Assembly (NCBI GenBank): GCA_015490475.1
Contig: WFXT01000094.1
Location: 1 to 9,787, forward strand
Direction: 5' to 3'
From: Bacteroidota bacterium
GTDB lineage: Bacteria > Bacteroidota > Bacteroidia > JAADEI01
Length of the DNA: 9,787 nt
The position numbers and the translations under genes are program-made. This document shows, in pieces, positions 1 through 8,000 of the stretch. Each line of letters begins with the position of its first letter. The stretch's first letter is position 1. The notes under the pieces are model-generated. The model saw only the letters and a list, made by a program, of their open reading frames with translations. It was not told the origin of the DNA and made no database searches.

Positions 1-211
1 AACGAGGGTGATGCTTGATAATTTCCGTGCCATAGAAGATATTAAAAATGCTGTTGATTTTGTGGCGGGACGTGTTGAAGTAGAAGTTTCTGGGGGTGTG
101 TCGCTGGACAATGTCAGAGATATTGCCCTGACAGGTGTTGATTACATTTCCATTGGAAGTTTAACCCATAGCGTAAAGGCAATAGACCTGTCTCCACTTT
201 TGAAAATGTAA
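1..211 (+). CDS. nadC: Quinolinate phosphoribosyltransferase (nicotinate-nucleotide pyrophosphorylase, carboxylating), C-terminal end only
   Basis: Partial gene entering from the left edge; the reading frame begins at base 2 and 69 residues are visible before TAA. NadC condenses quinolinate with PRPP, releasing CO2 and pyrophosphate, to give nicotinate mononucleotide in de novo NAD synthesis in the cytoplasm. The visible part is the end of the alpha/beta barrel, with three family signatures in the right order and spacing: V-M-L-D-N-F near the start, E-V-S-G-G-V about 20 residues later, and the closing I-S-I-G-S-L-T-H-S followed by D-L-S. In the family the Asp of the LDN motif, the SGG turn and the G-S-L-T-H turn line the PRPP/phosphate site, and all are intact here. 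The family is usually about 280-290 residues, so roughly three quarters lies outside the window. The internal GTG/ATG codons at 8 and 11 are not starts. The next gene follows after 7 bp, suggesting co-transcription. The assignment is confident despite truncation. Confidence 0.93.
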   Translation, partial: TRVMLDNFRAIEDIKNAVDFVAGRVEVEVSGGVSLDNVRDIALTGVDYISIGSLTHSVKAIDLSPLLKM

Positions 212-218
212 TTTTCAA

Positions 219-1112
219 ATGAAAATTGGGTTTTGGGCTGCTGGACATGAATATTTGAAAAGTTCATTGGGTCAGTTAGGAGATGTTATAGACTTAATTA
301 ATTCTGACATGGCTGATATCCCTAAAGTTCAAGTCCTTATTGTAGCTTCCAAACCTATACTTAATAGAGAATTGTTGGATAATTTCCCTGACCTTGAGCT
401 GGTGGTTAGAGTAGGTTCTGGCTTTGATAATATAGACCTTAAGGCTCTAAGAGAGAGAGGGATAAAATTTGTAAGGGTTCCGGAGGGGAATAGAGAGGCT
501 GTTGCAGACCATACATTATTATTAATAATAGGATTATTAAGGAGAATTAAAATAGCTCTCAAAAAAGGAGAACAAACCAGATGGAATAGGGAGGGAGCAA
601 TTGGTGAAGAGCTGCGTGGCAAAATAGTAGGGTTGGTGGGCTATGGCAATGTGGGAATGGAGGTGGCTTTGAGGCTTGTCTCTATGGGATCTAATGTTCT
701 GTGTTGGGACCCATTTCGCAGAATGAATCCCATTTTGGGTGTACATATGGTTTCATATGACACGCTTTTGTCACATAGTGACATAATATCTTTTCACATT
801 CAGGATTATGACAACGGATGTCTATTTGATAAAGAAACTTTGACAAAAGTTAAGAAGGGAGTATTGATAGTAAACACATCCAGGGGGGCATTGGTGGACA
901 CTTATGCGTTGATTGAAGGTTTGAGAAAAGGTGTTATCGGAGGTTTGGCACTTGATGTTATTGAAGGAGAACCAGAGCCTGAAATGGTTAAAGAATTTGA
1001 ACCTTTTGATAATGTTATAATAACGCCCCATGTGGCTGGGCATTCTTATGAAGCGTATAATAAAATGAAAGAACTGATAATCAGGAAGATAAAATATGCT
1101 ATTGAAATTTGA
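219..1112 (+). CDS. NAD-dependent D-2-hydroxyacid dehydrogenase, D-3-phosphoglycerate dehydrogenase family
   Basis: Complete 297-residue cytoplasmic dehydrogenase of the D-isomer-specific 2-hydroxyacid family, which interconverts 2-hydroxyacids and 2-ketoacids using NAD. The N-terminal substrate half contains the family block R-V-G-S-G-F-D-N-I-D (residues 64-73). The nucleotide-binding half contains G-Y-G-N-V-G (141-146) followed by Asp164 at the end of the second strand, which favours NAD over NADP. The catalytic triad is present: Arg222 (N-T-S-R-G), Glu251 (E-G-E-P) and His271 (T-P-H). It lacks the ACT or other C-terminal regulatory domain of long phosphoglycerate dehydrogenases, so it resembles short SerA-like enzymes. 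The substrate cannot be fixed from sequence; 3-phosphoglycerate (serine synthesis), glyoxylate and hydroxypyruvate are all possible. The ATG at 219 is preceded by an A/T-rich leader without Shine-Dalgarno and lies 7 bp after nadC, suggesting one operon. No terminator hairpin is evident after it. The stop codon overlaps an upstream element of the promoter for the next gene. Confidence 0.9.
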   Translation: MKIGFWAAGHEYLKSSLGQLGDVIDLINSDMADIPKVQVLIVASKPILNRELLDNFPDLELVVRVGSGFDNIDLKALRERGIKFVRVPEGNREAVADHTLLLIIGLLRRIKIALKKGEQTRWNREGAIGEELRGKIVGLVGYGNVGMEVALRLVSMGSNVLCWDPFRRMNPILGVHMVSYDTLLSHSDIISFHIQDYDNGCLFDKETLTKVKKGVLIVNTSRGALVDTYALIEGLRKGVIGGLALDVIEGEPEPEMVKEFEPFDNVIITPHVAGHSYEAYNKMKELIIRKIKYAIEI

Positions 1113-1139
1113 CACTTTAATTCTTTTTGCCTATTTTTG
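1108..1139 (+). promoter_or_regulatory. Bacteroidota-type promoter P1 (distal)
   Basis: A -33-like TTTG at 1108-1111 is separated by 20 bp from TATTTTTG at 1132-1139, which fits the TAnnTTTG -7 consensus of the Bacteroidota housekeeping sigma factor exactly. The -33 element overlaps the stop codon of the dehydrogenase gene. A start site near 1145 would give an untranslated leader of about 58 nt. The motif and spacing are seen directly; activity is inferred. The T-rich tract makes a chance match possible. Confidence 0.5.
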
Positions 1140-1169
1140 CTACTGAATAAATCAAGTTGTTTATCTTTG
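1136..1169 (+). promoter_or_regulatory. Bacteroidota-type promoter P2 (proximal) for the receptor/secretion cassette
   Basis: TTTG at 1136-1139 lies 22 bp before TATCTTTG at 1162-1169, again a perfect TAnnTTTG -7 box. A start site near 1175 would leave a leader of about 28 nt before the ATG at 1203. The TTTG at 1136-1139 would serve both as the end of the P1 -7 box and as the P2 -33 box, so the two promoters should be mutually exclusive if both are real. P2 is the better placed of the two for the downstream gene. Confidence 0.6.
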
Positions 1170-1184
1170 CAAACAGAACATAAA

Positions 1185-1206
1185 ACGTGAAAAGACGCTA
1201 ACATGA
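1185..1206 (+). promoter_or_regulatory. Translation leader of the receptor gene, sharing ACGTGAAA and AAAAG...AACATGA with the next gene
   Basis: ACGTGAAA (1185-1192) runs into AAAAG (1190-1194) and, eight bases later, AACATGA containing the start codon. The same two elements occur at 5002-5036 before the giant secreted protein. There is no Shine-Dalgarno sequence, as expected in Bacteroidota, where A-rich leaders guide initiation. The similarity may reflect common leader composition, gene-block duplication or a shared regulator. Confidence 0.35.
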
Positions 1207-4200
1207 GAAGGGGAGCATTGAGAGTGATGGGATTGGTGATAGCTTTCTTTCTGAGTTATATTACAGTATTTGCACAGACAGGTGCTATTAAAGGGCGTGT
1301 TCTTGATGACCAAGGGCAAGGGGCATTTGGTGCAGCTGTGAAACTCTATAGAAACGGTGTTTATGTCAAAGGAACAGTTGTTATGGACTTGGATGGACAC
1401 TTTATTATAAAATTTGTCGAGCCTGGTACCTATGATTTGGAAGTTACATATACCGGTATGGCTACACATAGGACTACAGGCATAGAGGTTCCCCCAGAAA
1501 AGGTTGTTGATGTGGGTGTAATAAGGCTTAAGCCCAAAGCTGAAGTATTGGATGAAGTTGAAATAGTTGTTTACAAAAAACCTCTTTTCAAAAAGGACCA
1601 GACGACAAGTCAGTTTACATTGAGTAATGAGGAAATAGAAAAGTTATCGCCACGTAATCCTGCTGACCTGGCAGCAACCAGTGCCAACGTCTTTCAGAGG
1701 GATGAGGGTTCAGAATTGAATATTAAAGGTGGTCGTACTACAGGTAACGTTATGATTGTTGATGGAATGAAACTTTTTGGTAGTAGTATTAGCCTTCCTA
1801 AGGGGGCTATAGAACAGATATCTACTATTACTGGTGGTGTTCCTGCTAAATACGGTGACGCTACTGGTGGTATTATTACTGTTACTACCAAAGGACCAAG
1901 TTCAAGACCCGGTTTTGGATTTGAAGCAGTTACATCCCAGTTTTTGGACCCTTATGGTTACAACCTTGTTGGAGCAAGCTTTACTACCCCGTTATTATGG
2001 GAGAAAGATGAAGAGGGTAAAAAGAAGCGTCCGATTCTTGGAATGTTCTTCTCTGGTGAGTATAACTATCAAAAAGACTACAGACCCTCTTTCTACATAT
2101 TTAAGATGAAGGATAGTGTATTTCAAGATGTGGTTAATGAGCCACTGATTAAGACCGAGCAAGGTGCTTTCATCAAAAAGGTTGAGTTGTTGAGAAGGGA
2201 TGCTTTTGAACCTATTAAGTATCGCTTGAATGCTTATAGGAACAGGGTTTCTTTAAGTACTAAGTTTGACTTTTCGCCAAAGGAGAATCTCAATATTACC
2301 TTAGGAGGCTTTTATATTGATGAGTGGGGTAGAGCTTATGTGCATAGGTATTCACTTATGAACTGGGAGCGTCAGCCATGGACAAGAAGCCGTCAAATGA
2401 ACGGGATGATTCGTTTGAGACAAGAGTTCCCCACTAAAGATACTACTTCTGTTATTAGAGACTTCTCTTATTCAATTCAGTTTGAGTATCGCAAGAGTTT
2501 TGCTACAACTGCTGATTATTATCATAGATATAATCCTTTTAATTATGGTTATATAGGTAAGTTTATGCAGCGTGAAGTGCCGTTTTACTTCCCTTCCAGC
2601 GATTCTGTATTGTCTGCAATTGCAGGACGCCCCGTTATCATTAATAATGTTTATTTAGGTTCCATCTATCTTATAGACACCTTCATCCCGGGAGGCCTGA
2701 ATCCATATCTTGAAAGGATTACTGAACAATATCTGGCAAATGCTGTCGGTGAGCAGTCCATCGGTTCTGTCATTAATAGTCCTGCTATAGCTAATGGTGA
2801 AAGAACTCTTGCTGACTATACATCATACAGCATTTGGTTCATACCAGGTCGTCAATATGGAGGCTATTCTTTTAGTAATAATTCCCGTTTCCGTGTGTGG
2901 TTCAACGGCGGTTTTGATATAGTTCCACGTAAGAAAGGCAAAGGAGAAGAAAACAGGCATTCAATAGAATTTGGAATGGAATATGAACAAGAGACGAGAA
3001 GAGCCTATTCTATTGGCGCAGTAAGCCTTTGGACCCTGGCTCGCTTGTATGTCAATAGGCATCTTGCAGAATTAGATAGGAGTGATCCAATTTTAATAAT
3101 AGATGGGCAAAGGTATCGCTTCAGTGAGATAAAGGATAAGCTTATAAATGGTGAAATTACATTTGACCCTGAAAGTGATACCATTTACTATGAACGTTTG
3201 TATAGAGCTTCTGAACAGGCATGGATTGATAAGAAGCTGAGGGAAAAATTAGGCTTGCCTGTTGATGGTACTGACATCATTCCTGTGGATACTCTTTCGC
3301 CTGATGTGTTCTCACTTGATATGTTTGCGCCCGATGAACTCTGGCTAGAGGGTATAAATTCGCTGGTTTCATACTACGGGTATGATTATGTTGGTAATGT
3401 GGATAAAAGAAAGATTACTTTCAAGGACTTCTGGACAATGAAGGATGAAAATGGCAACTATGTTCGTCCAATTGCTCCATACAGGCCTATTTATATGGCA
3501 TTCTATGTGCAGGATAAGTTTATGTTTAGAGACCTTATTTTCAATGTTGGTTTGCGTGTGGACAGATTTGATGCAAATCAAAAAGTATTAAAGGATAAAT
3601 ACTTGCTCTTGCCCGCATACACTGCAGGAGAAGTGGATCCTTCATTAAATCCAAATGGCAAGCATCCCGATAACATAGGAGATGATTATGTTGTTTATGT
3701 TGATAATGCTAAAGAACCTAATACTATCCTTGGTTATAGGAAAGGTGATGAATGGTACGATGCTCAGGGTCGTCTCATTGAAGACCCAGGTGTTATAGCA
3801 GCACAAACAGTAACAGGTACTATCCAGCCTTATCTCAAAAATCCAGACATAACAGAGAAAGACCCTGAATTTAATCCTGATGATGTTTTTACAGATTATA
3901 CGCCTCAGTGGACTATTATGCCAAGAATTGCATTCTCTTTCCCTATTTCTGACGAAGCTAACTTCTATGCACACTATGATGTTTTAACACAAAGGCCAAG
4001 ACAAGGTATTCTAGCCACGCCAGATGAGTTTTACTTCCTTCGTGATATTGCAGTAAGCAGCATAATATCTAATCCTGCACTTAAGCCGGAGAAGGTTATA
4101 GATTATGAGGTTGGCTTTAGACAAAAGGTTTCCAAAAATGTGGCAATCTCTATCTCTGGATTCTATAGGGAACTGAGGGATATGATTCAGGTAACAAGAG

Positions 4201-4994
4201 TTAACTATGCATATCCTGTGACATATAGAACATTTGATAATTTGGACTTTGGTACTGTTAAAGGAATGACATTCAAATTTGATATGAGACGAACTAAGAA
4301 ATTGCCTCTACAATTGGCAGTTAACTATACCCTGCAATTTGCACAGGGAACGGGTTCTAATGTTACAAGTCAACTGGGCTTGATAACGTTCGGGGAGCCC
4401 AATCTGCGTGTTATAATTCCATTAGACTATGACCAGCGACACACTATTGTTGTAATTGCAGATTATAGATATGGCGAAAAGCAAGGACCTAAGTGGAATG
4501 GCAAGTATATTTTTGAGAATGCTGGTGTCAACTTATTGATAAACGCCGGCTCTGGTACGCCATTTACAGTTGATGCTATTCCGACTCGTTCCGCTGTACA
4601 AATCGGTGTTAATGAAAGGACATCAATAAAGGGTGGGGTTAATGCGGCTCGTAAGCCTTGGACTTTAAGGATGGACTTGAAGATAGATAAGACCTTTAAG
4701 GTTAAGGTTGGTACGGCTAATACACCCGAAGGAAAGTCTGTAGATGTTAGACTACCGATTAATGTATATCTATGGGTTCAGAACTTGTTGAATAATAGAA
4801 ACGTGTTAGCGGTGTGGAATGCGACCGGTTCGCCTATAGATGATGGATATTTATCTTCACCAGTGGGGCAGCAATATGTGGCTCAACAGTTAGACCCACA
4901 ATCGTTTGCAGATCAATACAGACTTTATACAATGAATCCATTTAACTTTGGACAACCCAGAAGAATTAGAATAGGAGTAATGTTTGGATTCTAA
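1203..4994 (+). CDS. TonB-dependent outer-membrane receptor with N-terminal carboxypeptidase-regulatory-like domain (non-SusC type)
   Basis: This 1263-residue outer-membrane beta-barrel is presumed to import a ligand using TonB/ExbBD energy. A signal peptide spans residues 1-24, with a basic start, a hydrophobic core and likely cleavage after V-F-A, leaving Q-T as is common in Bacteroidota exports. Residues 28-112 form a carboxypeptidase-regulatory-like beta-sandwich (G-A-I-K-G-R-V opening, E-P-G-T-Y-D-L core). Residues 132-230 are the plug, with N-I-K-G-G-R, I-V-D-G-M and the closing block G-G-V-P-A-K-Y-G-D-A-T-G-G-I. The rest is barrel, ending in G-V-M-F-G-F, the terminal Phe fitting recognition by the BAM machinery. 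Two long hydrophilic stretches, about residues 605-758 and 790-898, look like large extracellular loops or small domains. No cysteines were seen. The SusC/RagA signature and a SusD partner are absent. Its own promoters lie in the 90-bp gap upstream, and the next gene follows closely. The ligand is unknown. Confidence 0.9.
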   Translation: MRRGALRVMGLVIAFFLSYITVFAQTGAIKGRVLDDQGQGAFGAAVKLYRNGVYVKGTVVMDLDGHFIIKFVEPGTYDLEVTYTGMATHRTTGIEVPPEKVVDVGVIRLKPKAEVLDEVEIVVYKKPLFKKDQTTSQFTLSNEEIEKLSPRNPADLAATSANVFQRDEGSELNIKGGRTTGNVMIVDGMKLFGSSISLPKGAIEQISTITGGVPAKYGDATGGIITVTTKGPSSRPGFGFEAVTSQFLDPYGYNLVGASFTTPLLWEKDEEGKKKRPILGMFFSGEYNYQKDYRPSFYIFKMKDSVFQDVVNEPLIKTEQGAFIKKVELLRRDAFEPIKYRLNAYRNRVSLSTKFDFSPKENLNITLGGFYIDEWGRAYVHRYSLMNWERQPWTRSRQMNGMIRLRQEFPTKDTTSVIRDFSYSIQFEYRKSFATTADYYHRYNPFNYGYIGKFMQREVPFYFPSSDSVLSAIAGRPVIINNVYLGSIYLIDTFIPGGLNPYLERITEQYLANAVGEQSIGSVINSPAIANGERTLADYTSYSIWFIPGRQYGGYSFSNNSRFRVWFNGGFDIVPRKKGKGEENRHSIEFGMEYEQETRRAYSIGAVSLWTLARLYVNRHLAELDRSDPILIIDGQRYRFSEIKDKLINGEITFDPESDTIYYERLYRASEQAWIDKKLREKLGLPVDGTDIIPVDTLSPDVFSLDMFAPDELWLEGINSLVSYYGYDYVGNVDKRKITFKDFWTMKDENGNYVRPIAPYRPIYMAFYVQDKFMFRDLIFNVGLRVDRFDANQKVLKDKYLLLPAYTAGEVDPSLNPNGKHPDNIGDDYVVYVDNAKEPNTILGYRKGDEWYDAQGRLIEDPGVIAAQTVTGTIQPYLKNPDITEKDPEFNPDDVFTDYTPQWTIMPRIAFSFPISDEANFYAHYDVLTQRPRQGILATPDEFYFLRDIAVSSIISNPALKPEKVIDYEVGFRQKVSKNVAISISGFYRELRDMIQVTRVNYAYPVTYRTFDNLDFGTVKGMTFKFDMRRTKKLPLQLAVNYTLQFAQGTGSNVTSQLGLITFGEPNLRVIIPLDYDQRHTIVVIADYRYGEKQGPKWNGKYIFENAGVNLLINAGSGTPFTVDAIPTRSAVQIGVNERTSIKGGVNAARKPWTLRMDLKIDKTFKVKVGTANTPEGKSVDVRLPINVYLWVQNLLNNRNVLAVWNATGSPIDDGYLSSPVGQQYVAQQLDPQSFADQYRLYTMNPFNFGQPRRIRIGVMFGF

Positions 4995-5001
4995 AAAATT
5001 T

Positions 5002-5036
5002 ACGTGAAATGCAAGCTAAAAAGTCAGTCAACATGA
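5002..5036 (+). promoter_or_regulatory. Leader of the giant secreted-protein gene with two candidate start codons
   Basis: ACGTGAAA occupies 5002-5009 and overlaps the first possible ATG at 5009. AAAAG (5019-5023), nine bases and then an ATG at 5033 repeats the arrangement before the receptor gene, where AAAAG is followed by eight bases and the ATG. The parallel argues for initiation at 5033, with the protein beginning M-T-K-G-F and the ATG lying 38 bp after the receptor stop codon. Confidence 0.35.
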
Positions 5037-8000
5037 CGAAGGGTTTCTATAGGATGGGACTTTTATTAGCACTTGTGCTTGGATTTTTAGCATCCTCTGT
5101 TACCAGTGCCCGTGAGATGATTGGTTATGAGAGGGTGGCTAAACCCAAAAAGAAAACTGTTAGAAAGGGAGCAATTAGAGGAGCAGACTGTGACCCTGCA
5201 AGTTCGCAGGTTGACTTGGATATTAACAATGTTCGGGCAAGGATTTTAGGTGGTGGAGATATGTGGTGGGACCTTATTGGAAATGCCCAATATGAAGTTC
5301 CTAAAGGATCTGGTAAACACGCAATGTTTGCTGCTGCTATATGGATAGGTGGTTTTGATCCCAGTGGTAATCTTAGGTTGGCGGCACAGACATATCGTCA
5401 AAGTGGTAATGACTTCTGGCCCGGACCTCTCTTAAATGGAACAGTTGATAATCAGACGTGTAGGGAATGGGATAAGCATTTCAAAGTGTTGAGGAGTGAA
5501 ATTGACGCATTTCTTGCAGATTATCAAGATAACGGCGTTATTGATGAGCCAATTCCTTTATCAATTAGGGAATGGCCCGCAGTAGGAAATCCATTTACAA
5601 CCCGTGATGATAAGTTTATAGGAAGGCCATACGGTTTAGCACCATTTGTTGATGTTGATGGTGATGGACTTTACAATCCTACTAAAGGAGATTATCCTGA
5701 CGTTCCAGGCGATATGGCTATATGGTGGGTGTACAATGATAAGGGTAATATTCACGGTGAGACCAACGCAGAGCCTATTGGCATAGAAATTCAAGCTCTT
5801 GCTTTTGCATTCCAAACAAACGATGAGATCAACGATATGACCTTCTATAAATATGTTCTTATTAACCATGCTACAACTACTCTTGATAGTGCTTACATAG
5901 CACAATGGGTGGATCCTGACCTTGGATGTTATCAAAATGACTATGTTGGCTGTGATACCATATTGAGTTTAGGCTTTGTTTATAATGGAACATTACCAGA
6001 TGTTGACTGTGGTTCTCCAGGATATGAACCGTTGCGTCCAGCGGCAGGAACTGATTTCTTCAAGGGACCATATGACCCGGATAAACAAGAATATTTAGGA
6101 ATGAGCGCATTTATCTATTTCAATAATGACTTTTCCGTTACTGGTAATCCTACTGATGGTATTCACTTCTACAACTATATGTCTGGTTCGTGGAAAGATG
6201 GTTCCCCAGTTACTTTCGGTGGCAATGGTTATGGTGGTACGCAACGAACTAATTACATGTTCCCGTCTGACCCAAGCGACCCAACCGGATGGTCAGAGTG
6301 TTCTGCTGGCAATCAACCTGCTGACAGAAGATATGTGATGTCCTCTGGTCCTTTCCGCTTACTTCCTGGTGCGGTCAATGAAGTGGTTATTGGTGCTGTG
6401 TGGGCTAATGACCCAACGTGGACATTGTGTGCTCCTTTAACAGTATTAAAGGCTGCTGACGAGAAAGCTCAGACTCTGTTTGATTTGAATTTCCAATTGC
6501 TTGATGGTCCCGAAGCTCCTAATATGACTATAAGAGAGTTGGATAGGAAACTTGTAATTACTCTGTGGAACAGAAAGGGTTCTAATAATGAAAATGAAGA
6601 TTTCCGTATTGTTGATAAGATCAATATCACTGACATTAGAAGATTGGGCTCTCCTGATTCATTCTACAAATTTGAGGGGTATTTGATTTACCAGTTAGCG
6701 GGTCCAGATGTTACGGCACGGGAACTAAATGACCCCACAAGAGCAAGACTTATTGCTCAATTTGATATTGAAAATGGTATTAAGACCTTGGTCAATTGGA
6801 CTTTTGATAAGGATAATCAGGCATGGATTCCTGAAGTCAAGGTAGAGGGAGCAGATAAAGGAATTAAACATACTATTGTTGTTACTCAAGATGCTTTTGG
6901 TAAGGGAGGAGCAACGACACTTATCAATAACAGACCATATTACTTTATGGTTATAGCATATGCTGCTAATCGGTTCAGGAAATTTGTTCCGGGTGACACG
7001 CTTCCAGGTCAGACTGTAGAGTTTCTCCCGGGTCGTAAAAATGTTAGGGTTTACACTGCAATTCCCCACAAGCCAATAACATATCAATTTGGAACACGCC
7101 TCAATTCTAACTATGGAGATGGACCTATTGTTAAAAGGTTAGCAGGTGGTGGTGCAGCCGGGGCAACACTGGAATTTACTGATGAAGCTCACAACCTGTT
7201 AAGTGCTATTGATCCCGCCTCTCCGGATGCTGCAAAGTCCCAATATGCATATTACAAACCGAGAACTGCACCTATTGATGTTCAAGTTGTTGATCCCCTT
7301 AAGGTTGTTCCTTCAACTTACAGGGTGTATATTAAACCAGCTGCTCTTGCTCTGGCAGGAATAGAAAATAGACCTGTTAATCCTGGAGATACTACCTTTT
7401 ACATTTACGATGTTGATGCAGGGCAGATTGTTTATGCTGACGTAGTGGATACGGTATATTTAGGATTTGATGGTGCTAATGATGTATATGAATACAGAGC
7501 AACAATTCAAAGACTTAATGAGTATGTCCTTCAAGATAGGGGTATTAGTTTGACTTTCAAGCAGTATAAGCCACTTAAAGAACAAATTTTAGAAGGAAGG
7601 GGTATTGTGGAAGCTTCAATAACCTTTGCCGATGTTAACCAGCAGTGGTTGATAGGTGTTAATGACGACGATGGATTTTCTCTACTTGATTGGATAAAGT
7701 CTGGTAACACTAGAGGAAACTATAATAAAGCGCGAGGTTCTCTTACTTCTGTGGGGGATTACGAGTATGATTTAGATACAGCCTTAGGTTCTGTTTACTT
7801 TGATTCCCTGGATATAAGATTTATGGATCCTGAAGCAATATTTGAAGCTACAAATATAAAGTGGTTTGCACCGTATATGCTCGCAAATGGTGATAGGACA
7901 GCAGGATTAGCACCTGCTATAATGGAGGATGACCCGGCTAATTATTATCTCACAGATATAAATACATTGCTTGACTTCTATTCTGCACGCAAAAGCTTTG

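Noticed and set aside
8..211. A separate 67-residue small gene starting at GTG 8
   Set aside because: The frame stays open to the window edge and the peptide matches the C-terminal end of NadC, so this is a truncated gene rather than a small one.
450..459. (AG)5 dinucleotide tract inside the dehydrogenase gene as a possible phase-variation switch
   Set aside because: Only five units, and it encodes the Arg-Glu-Arg-Gly stretch normal for this helix; too short for frequent slippage.
517..530. 14-bp perfect palindrome TATTATTAATAATA as an operator
   Set aside because: It lies within the coding sequence and is explained by a run of Leu/Ile codons in AT-rich DNA; no second copy was seen near a promoter.
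1113..1140. Rho-independent terminator after the dehydrogenase gene
   Set aside because: T-runs are present, but no GC-containing stem precedes them; the T-rich stretch is better explained by promoter elements.
1161..1469. Antisense reading frame across the start of the receptor gene
   Set aside because: Its translation is Cys/His/Ser-rich with no recognisable fold and lies opposite a clear signal peptide and domain; other minus-strand frames have the same shadow character.
1203..4994. SusC-type receptor of a polysaccharide utilization locus
   Set aside because: The plug ends in A-K-Y-G-D-A-T-G-G-I-I-T-V-T-T-K rather than the SusC/RagA form, no SusD-like lipoprotein follows, and no glycan-active enzyme or sigma/anti-sigma pair is visible.
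7138..7165. Gly/Ala-rich stretch in the secreted protein as a repeat array
   Set aside because: A single short flexible segment (residues about 711-718) without a repeated unit; treated as an interdomain linker.
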